Source: Azadirachta indica | Lineage: Eukaryota > Streptophyta > Magnoliopsida > Sapindales > Meliaceae | Length of the DNA stretch: 64,000 bases | Assembly: GCA_022749755.1 (NCBI GenBank) | Contig: CM040441.1 | Span: 9,346,890 to 9,410,889 of the forward strand | Direction of reading: 5' to 3' | Part shown: positions 28,681-38,973 of the stretch, one piece after another | How positions within the stretch are numbered: position 1 is the first letter of the stretch | How the letters are laid out: every line of letters begins with the position of its first letter | Made by a program: the position numbers and the translations under genes | Notes under the pieces: generated by a model | What the model was told of the DNA's origin: nothing | What the model saw: the letters and a program-made list of their open reading frames with translations, nothing else | Database searches by the model: none

Positions 28681-29207
28681 GCCAAAGGTTGGAGAATATA
28701 TTTAATAAGATTGTTGACAATTTGCATAGTTCGTTCATGAGAAAGTTACTAGAAACTACTCCTAATTATTTAATTTATTTGGTTAGAGTTTTTACAAGAG
28801 CGCATACGTTCTTGTGGTAAGATTTGATAAAATTTTAATTTTTTAGGAGCCATTAACTTTTGTAAGAGATGGGTTTCAATTATCACTGTTTGATGAAACA
28901 AATTGTAGCCAATTGGAAATTTTTTAATTTTAATCTAAAAAAGATTAGATAATTATGTCTAAGTCTTTTATTAACTATACGAGGTATAAGAGTCTAACAA
29001 CCATCTCGTATTTAGAAAATCCCACTTGTTATATCTAATATTCTTGAGCCTTGGAGTAGGCTGAAGATTCCCATCGTATCCTACTCGCCAATAATTGTCT
29101 AGTCTATGGACCGTATCCTTGTGAACATATCAAATTAATTGATAGTTAATCCATAAACTATTAAAATAATCTCCCTATACATGCATGTGCTTAAAATAGT
29201 TTAAGAT
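28681..29207. other. Upstream flank of BAHD copy 1
   Basis: Parts (28900-29200, for example ACGAGGTATAAGAGTCTAAC) are collinear with 39690-39980 upstream of copy 3. This shows that the promoter region was included in the duplicated unit. No other feature is seen. Confidence 0.6.
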
Positions 29208-29786
29208 TGTTTACGCAAAAAAAAAAAAAAAAAAAAAGAAACGTATTTTTCGATAGCAAACAACATCTTCTAGTTTCCAAATCCTTCCTCTGATTTCTCT
29301 CTTTCTGAAAAAACAACAAATATCAGAAGAGAGCTGACTTCCTCAACGTAAACTCCCCGATACTTAAGTTAGCAAAGTATTTGGAGAAAGATAAAAGAAT
29401 AGTAATTTGACAGAGTTTTACTTTAAATAAATGTGCCAATTTTATTCCTTTAGTCGCTGGGATTTTAGAGGTCTCTCATTAATTGTTATCATCCTATTTT
29501 CTGTCATAACCACCTATCATAGAAGTCGGGATCGTGGGTGGTTACAGGATGAGATTGTAGTTATTCACCAAAATGTCCGATCAGGTCTCATTTTCTTTAC
29601 CTGACCTGAAGGGCATTTCCTAATCGACCATGAACCATGCAGGGACATGGATATACTATCCGGTTGGCATTTTATCGCCTCCGGTGTTATGTAATACCCA
29701 ATCTTAATTAGAGATTGATTTGACCTCGGAGCTATACTCTTGGCGTCCAATGTAGTATGCATCAACCTCAAGTATTTTTCCCAACA
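29208..29786. mobile_element. Candidate solo LTR (~580 bp)
   Basis: The right boundary, read on the minus strand, starts TGTTGGGAAAAATACTTG. The left boundary, read on the plus strand, starts TGTTTACGC followed by about 21 A. Short inverted TGTT/AACA ends and a clear composition change against both flanks suggest an LTR. The paralogous flank of BAHD copy 3 lacks this sequence. The flanking 5-mers (AAGAT and TCAAG) do not match, so no target duplication supports it. A truncated element of another kind remains possible. Confidence 0.4.
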
Positions 29787-29839
29787 TCAAGCCCCCAAAT
29801 TTCTAGTTAAATGTTATTTTACTAGAAACTAAATTATTG

Positions 29840-31558
29840 CCTTCGCTTTGGGTAAACATATAAATATATATGAAATAATATAAAAACATACAAAATCAAG
29901 ATTTCATTATTTTATCTAATTTTTCTCTTCATAGGGTTCGGCAGGGGTATGGTCTAGATGATCCCTTCTCTAAATTGATTTATGAATAAAAACTTATCAA
30001 ATTGCTCAGATAATTAATATTGCAATAAATATTAAACGGCTAAACTAAATATAGTATCCAATGACCAATTAAAACTTAGGTTCACAAGCTTTGTTGAAAT
30101 CTCATTAATTGTATAATGAAAATTAACAAGTACAAAGGGCCCAATATTCAACATTGTAATTATTATTCAGGAAAAACCATATGCTTTCCTGCCTATTAGC
30201 TTACTCTATATAGAGACTCTTACAAGTAATAAAATGGCAGGAACAGAAAAAGAAAGAAAATTTATAGGTATTTTATGGGATAATTTTATTTTGGCCTTTA
30301 ACGTTTTAAAAAATATTACTTTAATTGGCATGTTTCACATATTATATTCAAAAGTCTCTAATTTTATTAAAAATTATTATTTAAGTTCAAATTGTTTGGT
30401 TTAATGTTAGTTAGTTCCTTGACCACATTTCTATTAGCATTCAGTCAGTTATTGGTGAGATGAGATAATTTTCAATTTACCCATCTAATATTAGTAATGT
30501 TCAATTCAACCTTAAAATTTATTAATATTATCATATCACATCTATACTTTAATTCTCTTCCTTTGATGACTAAAAATGTGAAATTGTAATTTTATAAACT
30601 TAAATTAATAAAAAATAATTTATTTTTTTTTCTTTGTCTTCGTTCTTTGTTTCATTTTTTTATTCTTCCGTTATCTTCTCTTCTCATGTTTTTTTTTTTA
30701 AGATATAGGATAGATCCAAATTACAATTAGGGTTTGTTCATATAGAGAAAATTTTAGGATTTGATTTTTTTTTTTTTGTAAGTTTAATTATTTGATTCAA
30801 TTGCTAAGATTATGAAATTGATTTTGATTTATAAGATTATGAAATCAACTTCATTTGAATAAATTACTTTCACTGTGTATTGAATTTTTTTAATTGAGAA
30901 CATAAAATGACTAATTTTAATTTATTGTAATCTAATTGAAATTTCTCCTTCATAAAAGAAATGAGAAAAAGAGATGGAGAAGAAGAAAAAAGAAAGGAAA
31001 GAAATAGAGGAGAAAGATGATGAAAAAAATATAAAATTAATCAATTAGTTTTATAAAATTATAATTTTTATCTTTTTAATATTTAAAAATAAAGATGAAA
31101 GTTAAAGTGTGGATGGTATGATAACTTTTATAAATTTAAAAGTTGAATTAAAGATTATTAATATCAAGTGGATTAAATTGAAAATTTTTCTATCTATTAA
31201 GTGATGATTTTTAATAAAGTTAGGGGTCTTTTTATTTAATATATGGAACATGCCAACTAAATTGATATTTTTTAGAATAGTAAAGACCAAAATGAAATTA
31301 ACACAAATTTTATTATTTTCAAACATGTAAACAAAATTGTTGGATAATTTTATTAAAATTCACTATCGCTATGCATCACTTTTTCGTAACTAAGTGGATC
31401 ATTCTCTTTATTTTTATCAATCAACTTTTATCCAAGAATTTAGATTAGTAAAACAAAAAGAAGAGAATTAATTTTAGTTACTTGTGCTTCCGTTGTATAG
31501 TGTTTTAGTCTGATACGGCTAGCCAAAATTTTCACATACGATTAAGAAGAATACTAAC
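29840..31558 (-). repeat. Duplicate of the BAHD intron, attached to copy 2
   Basis: Collinear with 26400-28178 (for example ATAGGGTT(C/T)GGCAGG and AGTATCCAATGACCAATTAA). It stops before reaching an exon 2, so copy 2 was born, or later trimmed, without its catalytic second exon. No gene is present inside. Confidence 0.75.
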
Positions 31559-31925
31559 CTGAACAGAGAGCACCCCGAAGTTTTTCTCAGGCATGAATTA
31601 TACAAATTCACACCACGGTTGTTGCAGAGAAGCTCAGGCTCACCTACAGAATTGAACACAATTTCCCCGGCAAGTGCGTAATAGGGTGTAAGACCTTCAG
31701 CCAAGGACTTCTTTAGAACACCAGCAAAGGACGCAAAATTATTATTATCATTATTATTATCTAATTCTGGCTTCTTGTAGCAGAAGAACAAGCCGGCGTC
31801 TATCGGAGGAAGAAGCAAGTCAATATTGGTGAATGGCAGCCGATGCTCTTGCATTGGAAGAGCTGCTACTACAACTTCTTTTTTGCTCACTGTCACTGTG
31901 AATTGAATTCTCCTTTCTTAACCAT
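31559..31925 (-). pseudogene. BAHD acyltransferase pseudogene (copy 2), exon 1 only
   Basis: Exon 1 runs from ATG 31925 to donor CAG|GTTAGT at 31559. Relative to copy 1 it has a 5-nt insertion just after MVKKGEF, which shifts the frame, and an internal deletion of about 70 nt near 31595 that removes the stretch around [14 protein letters not shown]. The rest ([39 protein letters not shown]) is clear. The Asn run reads DNNNDNNN. No exon 2, and hence no HxxxD/DFGWG catalytic part, exists downstream. Confidence 0.9.
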
Positions 31926-33267
31926 TTTTGGTTGTGGGAGTTCTCTCTTTCTTTTAGTGAGAGTAGATTGTGTGGGGATGGGTTTGTTAATTAGGAATTT
32001 ATTGCCAAAGTTTAGAGAATTTAATAATATTGTTGACAATTTGCATAGTTTGTTTATGAGAAAAGTTTTTTTAATGATAAAAACTCTTTTCAAATTTTTT
32101 AATGTCATTTGATTGACAAGAAAAAAGAGTTTTTAAAAATTTTAAAAATTATTTTTCTTTTATTAGAAAAAATCCAAAATTTAAGTTTTTGGTAATTAAG
32201 CTTCCCTAACATTTTTAAAAGATAAAATTATTTAAAATACTCTTAATTTATTTTAAAAATTCTATACTATTTCTTTAAAATAAAAGATTAAAGATTTGTT
32301 TATTAAAATAATTACTCAAATTTTTTTAAAAAGTTATTTATGATAATTATTTTTTTATTTTGTTAGTATACCACTATAGTAGACTTTTATGCATACATCG
32401 ATGCAAGACAAACCCATATTTTTGTGAGAATAATTCCAGCCCCAACAGGGCAGGGGGAGGAGCCTTATTTTTTGTAAGTTTCGAACACATTCCCTCCTAA
32501 GGTAAGGCGTGTGCCCTTACCACCCAGGTAAATATCTGAATTTCTCGTATGAGCTATTAATTTTTGAAAGAATTGGTCTCTTGAAAATCATCTTGATGAA
32601 AAGACTAATGAGACTTAAAAGTATTAACAAATATATTTTAGGTTTTAACAATTTAAAATTACCCATTTACCTATCATTAATGTCGATGATGTGTTCAAAA
32701 TAAATCGTAATCATATCATTAGATTCCAAATTTCTTAGCCTACATATTGGTAACTTTAAGAAATAAATTATTGAATTAAAAGATTAATACTTATTTTAAA
32801 TAAAATCAATTAAATACATCGAGGATTAAGTGAATAATTTTTAAACTACTATGAATTAAATTGTACATTAAACTATATTTCACAGGTCTAGTAATCCTTT
32901 TTTCTAATTAAATTATTTACTTAACATACATATGTCAATAATTTAAATTTAATTAAATAATCATATTTAAGGGTCGAGTAATCTTTTTTCATTAAATAAT
33001 TCACTTATAATACACATGTAAATAATTTAAATTGAATTAAATAATGAGATATTTACAATGTTGCAATATTTTATTTCAAAGTGTTGGAAATTAAATTTGA
33101 TTTGGCTCAATAAAGAAATTTGGCATATGATTTTTGGCCCTAGAAAATTATAAATAATATGATCCAGTTTCTAAAAATTTATAAGAGAAATATCTAGTAT
33201 TTGTAAAATAAATATTTAAATATTATTATGAATATTTTTAAAAGAAAGAATTTATAACCATTATAAA
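31926..33267. other. Upstream flank of BAHD copy 2 and intergenic DNA
   Basis: 32550-32700 resembles 39215-39370 upstream of copy 3. Apart from the SINE-like insert listed separately, no feature is seen in this AT-rich stretch. Confidence 0.5.
32396..32530 (-). mobile_element. tRNA-derived SINE-like element
   Basis: The minus strand has a pol III A-box-like TGGTAAGGGCACACG (about 32523-32509) and, about 22 nt further, a B-box-like TGTTCGAAACT (32487-32477). A C-rich CTCCTCCCCCTGCCCTGTTG and GGGGCTGG..ATTCTCAC tail follows, as in Au-type plant SINEs. The 3' end near 32396 is approximate and no target duplication was fixed. It is not a tRNA, because no cloverleaf fits. Confidence 0.6.
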
Positions 33268-34450
33268 ATATGCGTTAAATTAACTAGTGAACTGACAGGT
33301 CAACTGAAACTACAATTACAAATACAAAGACATTTGAAAGATAAATAAATAAAAACATATGTTATTTCTGTTAAGATATGTATAAAAAAATATTATAATC
33401 GTATTAATTATCTTGATTGATTATATTGAGTGCAAGAGGTGTATATATATATATATATATATAGGTTTACAATGACAATAAAATAATATAGAAAATATAA
33501 AACATTAATATGAACGGAGAAATCTTAAATGCTAATATCCAAAGGAGTGAAAAATTGGATTAAGAACATCTAAAGATTTTAAAAAAGAATGAGACATTAG
33601 ATTGCAACTCCCAAAGGAGCATAAACTTGATTGAAAAGTTGAATTAGGACTTCTGAAAGAGTAGAAAATTAGATTAAAATTCAGAAAGAGTAAAAGATTA
33701 AATTAAAACTCTCGAAGAAGTATAAAATTAGTTTGAAAAAGTGGATTGAAACTCTCTAAGGAGTATAAAACTGGATTGAAAAATAAGGACTCTTGAAAGA
33801 GTCGAGGAAACCAGGAGACTTTTGAAAAGAGTCGGATCATTAGATTGGGACATAAGAAGGGTCAAATTGAATATGAGAGATAATGTTTATGACATAATTA
33901 TAATTGATCGAAAATCTAAGTGGCAAGACATCTTAAATTATTGGAGTTGATAGATAAAGGACAAAAGACACTAAAAGACAAACGAGTAGATGGTGCTAAA
34001 TAAGAGAAACATTGCAAAATACATGAGACAGAAGGCCTGATGCGGGTATTCGTGTAACCATATGGCGAAGAAAGAGAGAGTAATCAGATGTCAAATTGTC
34101 GAATTTCTCCATCAGATCATGTTTCATTGTTGGATTGTGCCCAGATCAAAACTAAAAGATAGATCGACCAAAAAGGATTCGCCGGATATAGGAAAAAGAG
34201 AGCTGATGGTCAGACTAGTTATTAATGGTAGTGCTGAAAGTGAAGTCGGATTGGCTAGAGGATGAACCGATGTGGAAAATAGGGCACAAGAATTGCCAAA
34301 AAATTGAAGGAAAATAGCATGTGCGCAGCAGAAGTGGCAGCGTAGAGCTCAGGAACAATAACCGAGCTCTGCTACCATGTTAAGATTTGTGGAGAAAAAT
34401 ATGATAATTGTATTAATCATCTTTATTAATTATATCGAGTACAAGAGGTG

Positions 34451-34484
<34 letters not shown>

Positions 34485-34839
34485 CTTACAATGAAAACAA
34501 AATAATATAAGAAAATATAGAACGTTAATATGAACTCCCAACACCTAACTATCAACCCACAACGCAATTAACAACATATCATTGATATCTTTAACAATTT
34601 CTACGTTAGATAAGCAAGCAAATGACGTTTGTATTTATAATTTTTATTTTGCTCCCTTGATTTTAATGATCTATGTACTGAGAGTGAGGTCAGGAACTTA
34701 TTAATTAAAAGTAATCAAGAGGTATCAGTAGATATTATGTAGATAATATTGAAAAATAGTGGAGAAAAAATGAAAATGAGAATAGAAAAGAAATTCAGCT
34801 TGCCAATTTTAACAAATTTGAGAACGAAAAAGGCTTTTT
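33268..34839. repeat. LRR-kinase 3'-flank block, copy a, split by an LTR element
   Basis: 33268-33368 (TTAAATTAACTAGTGAACTG, ACAGGTCAACTG) and about 34575-34839 (TTAATGATCTATGTACTGAG, GGAACTTATTAATTAAAA) are collinear with 48364-48720 and, less closely, 55080-55390. Those are the 3' flanks of the two kinase pseudogenes. The interruption at 33369-34543 is the TRIM-like element. Confidence 0.8.
33369..34543 (-). mobile_element. TRIM-like non-autonomous LTR retrotransposon, ~1.2 kb
   Basis: Two related terminal repeats flank it: left 33369 to about 33515, right 34378-34543. Both begin TGTTAAGAT on the plus strand and contain GTATTAAT.ATCTT, GAGT(G/A)CAAGAGGTG, a long TA run and AATATGAAC. The right one ends CCCAACA. 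Directly inside the right LTR the minus strand reads TGGTAGCAGAGC, one mismatch from the initiator-Met-tRNA primer-binding site TGGTATCAGAGC. The element therefore runs on the minus strand and the right LTR is its 5' LTR. The interior has no gag or pol; about 33540-33840 is a degenerate tandem array of CTCxxGAAAGAGT / TTGGATTGAAA phrases. The left LTR lacks its outer ~8 nt. No target duplication was resolved. Confidence 0.8.
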
Positions 34840-35448
34840 AACATTGTAATGAATTGATTTAGCAAATTTACATGCATAATAGTTGATTGAGTTCTGAATA
34901 ATTGGTCTACATTCTGGTCTCTTATCTATATACAGAAAGGCAACTTTCATGATTGACATCAGTTTTCCTTGCATGTTGATGAGACTGTACTCTTCCGATC
35001 CTGCCGTTCCCCAAACTAAACCCCCTTCCTTAAATTCCGGACGCCATGAATCCATCACTTCAGCTACTCCAAACCCTTCTATTGGATCATTTTACGGTAT
35101 CATCAACAGAACTAATTAAATCTAACGAATTAGGATATCCTCTTCGTACCTAAAACTAAAAGAGAGATTAATTAACTTAAAATACAAAACAAATAATTTT
35201 TTGGATTTCTTACAAAGCCTGGTACGAACGAAGAAAACTCTGGATCTTCATTAAATGTCATGCGAATTTTCTCATGTAAGGATCACAAGACAAGTACAGA
35301 TTCTTGACAACACAACATTTGAATCTTCTTCTACCTTCAATGAAATTGAATTTGTTTTCACTTCCATGTCTGTTTCTTTTGGAAAACCTCCCACGAAATT
35401 CTTGAATATCACCTGTTTGTTGCTCACCATTTCACCATTGCCTGGCAT
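34840..35448 (-). pseudogene. Chimeric pseudogene: DBR exons 1-2 fused to an LRR-kinase C-terminal tail
   Basis: On the minus strand, 35448-35214 is DBR exon 1 (MPGNGEMVSNKQVIF, VGGFPKETDM, LSCDPYMR with two 1-nt frameshifts) and about 35085-34981 is DBR exon 2 ([30 protein letters not shown]). The exon 2 acceptor AG is lost (GATCC where the intact gene has GCAGCC). At about 34980 the frame passes without a stop into [24 protein letters not shown], the end of the LRR kinases at 48742 and 55400. A 1-nt deletion then shifts the kinase tail before its normal stop. So the 5' half of one family is joined to the 3' end of another. Decay makes a working product unlikely. Confidence 0.88.
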
Positions 35449-36232
35449 TGTTGCTCTGCCGAGCTTGCTTGTCTCTTCTGCTTAACGGCTGTGTTATTAG
35501 TTTTGTATCTGATTTGAGTTTTTAATTATATATGCATAGTATTTGTATTTTCTTTCCATTTTATCTTTTTATCTGCTTAACTCTATTTTTAGCTACGAAT
35601 ACGATGTTTAATAATTTTAATATTTATGCGTGACGATGATGTTTTATGTTTTGTCTCCAATTTGAGTTGCTATTTATGAATAGATTGTATTTGTATCTTT
35701 TAAATTTTGTTTTTGTTTCTTATTTAAAAAAAATTGTATTTAGTAATTCAGCTATGACGATCGTATATTTTTGCATAACAGTAGTGTTAGATTTACAAGT
35801 TTTATACGTAATGCGATACAAATTAGTGTTGTACTATTTTATCTGAATTGAACGTAAATTTTTAAAAAAGATGACAAATTTGTATTTATCTCAACTTTGG
35901 ACTTCTAATAAATCGATAAATTTACACAAGTCTCAATTCCTAACTTTTAGTACATTTTTCATTTTGTATGGATATATAGCAACAAGCTATGGAAGTATGA
36001 TTTTCCTTGCACTATACCCAAAGGCGACAAGGCATAGAAACAACAGTATTGGACAAGTAATTAACTATGTTAACTAATAGTTCATGTAACAATCAATTAT
36101 TTATTGTGATGCATTTAAATAGTTTAATTGCGTACATAATTAAACATAAACACCAATAATAAATACGACATACGCTTTACTAGCAATAAAAGTCTAGCAC
36201 AATTATTAATCAACTAGAGACATTGATCAATT
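35449..36232. other. DBR upstream / BAHD downstream flank
   Basis: Collinear with 24000-24865 (GTTTTGTATCTGATTTGAGT and ACAAGTAATTAACTA(T/C)GTTAA are shared). This is the spacer of the repeated DBR-BAHD unit. No gene is seen. Confidence 0.7.
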
Positions 36233-38973
36233 CAGATTGAGATAAGTGAGTTTAGATATTCAAATGTCAATGGCGTAAACACATCTGATGCCTCAGCCTC
36301 AACGAACTTCTTCAACGGGTGAATGTACACCACCCAGTCATCGCTGCTAATGGGACTGCATGGGCAATAATGTAGTTGGTGCTACCTCCCCAAGGAAATT
36401 GGCAGGATCCGATCACCGGCTTGCCCCATCCAAAATCTATCCCGGAAGTCTTGAGCTCCTTCCCTGACGACACTAGAAATGTCGGACCATCATTGCTTCC
36501 ATTGCTGTATATCTTAGCCAAAGCAGGCTCAAGCCTGTGCATTTCAACCCAATCAAGCAGCCCTGCGAAATGATCCTCCTTAACTACAGTTTCAAGGAAT
36601 TCATGAACTTTCTCTGCAACTCAGGACGAGTTTTTTCAACGAGCTGATTTATTTTCTCTCCTACGAAAGGAATTGATACTACATTTGCGAAATATGTACG
36701 CATCATCTGCTTTGATTTTTCATTATCTCCTTGGCTTAACCTAGATCTTCCGTCAAGAGCAATACCCTTTTTAGAAACTTTTTCATTATTTGGACCATAA
36801 CATTTTGCTACTGTTTTCCATAAACATGCACTAAACGATTCAAATTTTGTCCTCTTGGATCCGTCTGTGCTGGCGAGTGAATTAATTTTGTTGATTTTGT
36901 TATTTTTGACATAGTATATACGACTTATGATGTGATCATTGCTGGCCTGTTGGGGTTCTGTTGGAGGTGGCAGCAGCTTTGAGATCGACATGTACATGGA
37001 ATCCACGATGGGGTCGATGCTTCGGCGCTTTTTAGGGCTTAGTAGAGATCAGCGGAAACATGGTGGTAAAGAAAGTGGCTTGGATTGAGCGATTTCGGTT
37101 CAGGAAACGAGAAACAAATTGGCCGAGTACAAGTCGCAATTCGATGATCAAAGTTGCATGCCACTACAACACCGCCGCATTTCAGTTCAGTTGCCTGCAA
37201 ATTTGTGTTTCAAACTCCATTTATTGAAATTGAACAGGCAGAATTGATTATTCTGCGAAATCATTTCTCATACATAGTAAGTTCTACTCGTTATTATTGC
37301 ATGTTTGAGATAAGCTTGGTTATGCTTGATGAGTATCATGATAATTATAACTTTAAGGAAAGGCAATGAATAAATCAGATTTGATAAAAATTAATAAAGA
37401 CAATTACTTAATTTTTTATTTAAATAATGCTATAATTCATCAATTTTTATTTCAAATGATGCAACATTCAATAAGTTATCTATGATATATAAATCTTTTA
37501 TATATCATTATTTATTGCTTAATCTTTTATTTAAATTTTCTTATGTAGTTTATTGCTGGTATATAAACCTTTCTACAAATATTACACTACACATATCCAA
37601 CATTTTAGGGCAGTAAATTATATTCTAGTTTTTATAAAAATAGTATATATTAGAGGTGTCAATTGAGATAATCGAATTATATTTGTGTCGACACGAATAT
37701 GATTTGTTTATTATTGATGTAAAACAAATACGATTTGTCTATTAATCGTGTCAATTTTTTAAATTCAAATACAATTCATTTATTTTGATACAATTATTTA
37801 TTTAAACCTAATTATTCGTTTAGATCCAATTAACATTAAAGTTCCTGTGATATTAAAAGATAATGTGTTTTATCAAACACCATACATATGTGATAATTAA
37901 ATTCTTATATTAAGGAGTTGTTAAGTGTAAATAAATTTATATTATATTATTTTTAATTTATTGAAATATATTTGTTTAGACCCATTTATTTGTTTAGATA
38001 TAATTATTCATTTAATTAATCCTGTTTTAAACAAATAAATGAATTAAAAAGATTAAACACAAATGCAACATGATCATTAACAATTGGACAAAATTATGAT
38101 ATAATTATTTTTTTAGTTAAAATTTTCTAATTCTAATCCTTTTAATAGCATTGAATTTGTGTCTCGTCCCAAATTAATTACCTCTCTTAGTTTATATAAG
38201 AATTTGTATTTTTAACATTATTATTGATTTAAAGTGTAGTTAACATTTGTTTGCCCAATATTCAAAATTCGGGTTCTATCATATGAAGTTCATTTGATAA
38301 AATTCGTATTTCAAAATATATAAACAAAATTATTTGATAATTTATTAAAATTCTCTCCATGCATGAATTCTTCATCAGTCGGTGGATCTCTCTCTCTATT
38401 TTTATTAGTAAACTTTTATCCAACAATTTAGATAACTAGAACAAAAAGAAGAATATTAATTTTAGCTACTTGTATTTTTATTGGATAATAACGATTTAAT
38501 CTGATGAGTTCAGCCAAAATTTTCACGTAGGAGGAAGAAGAATACTAATCTGAATGGAGATCACCCCAAAGTTTTTCTCAGGCATAAATTCACCTTCAAT
38601 GCTCTCGTAAGGATGATACAAATTGAGCTCTCTCAGCTCAACTTTTGCGTAAGCTTCGACAAAATCTACAGCACGGTTGTTGCATGGAAGCTCAAGCTTA
38701 CCAACAGAATTGAACACAATTTCTCCGGCGAGCGCGTAATATGGCACAAGAAGACTTCTTTAGAACATCAACAAAGGGCACAAAGTTATTATTATTATTA
38801 TTATTATTATTATCTGAATCTGGTTTCTTGTAGCAGAATAACAAGCCGGCGTCTAGCGGAGGAAGAAGCAAATCAATATTGGAGAACGGCAGCCAATGCT
38901 CTTGCAATGGAAGAGCTGCTACTACAACTTCTTTTCTGCTCACTGTCACTGTGAATTCTCCTTTAGTAACCAT
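36233..38973 (-). pseudogene. BAHD acyltransferase pseudogene (copy 3), full length but multiply disabled
   Basis: Exon 1 (38973-38550) carries an 11-nt deletion near 38752 after VDVLKKS that shifts the frame, and its donor is changed from GT to AT (CAG|ATTAGT at 38549-38548). Exon 2 starts at 37194 (GCAACTGAACTG, acceptor TTTGCAG intact). Just inside, a 1-nt deletion hits the HxxxD codons after HRIA, and two in-frame TGA stops follow (Trp and Arg positions of VSWTEIAQ.. and CFRRS). Another 1-nt deletion lies near 36625 (VEKT). DFGWG survives in another frame. The intron is shorter than in copy 1 (~1.36 kb). A TATA sequence remains. The encoded Asn run is expanded. Confidence 0.93.
38785..38813. 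repeat. ATT microsatellite coding an Asn run in BAHD copy 3
   Basis: About nine ATT units, read on the minus strand as AAT (Asn) codons within exon 1. Copy 1 has DTNNY and copy 2 DNNNDNNN at the same site. Confidence 0.9.

Noticed and set aside
32477..32523. tRNA gene suggested by A- and B-box-like motifs
   Set aside because: No cloverleaf or acceptor stem fits, and the sequence continues into a SINE-like tail.
34062..34265. Plus-strand 67-codon frame
   Set aside because: It runs antisense through the interior of the TRIM-like element and resembles no gag or pol segment.
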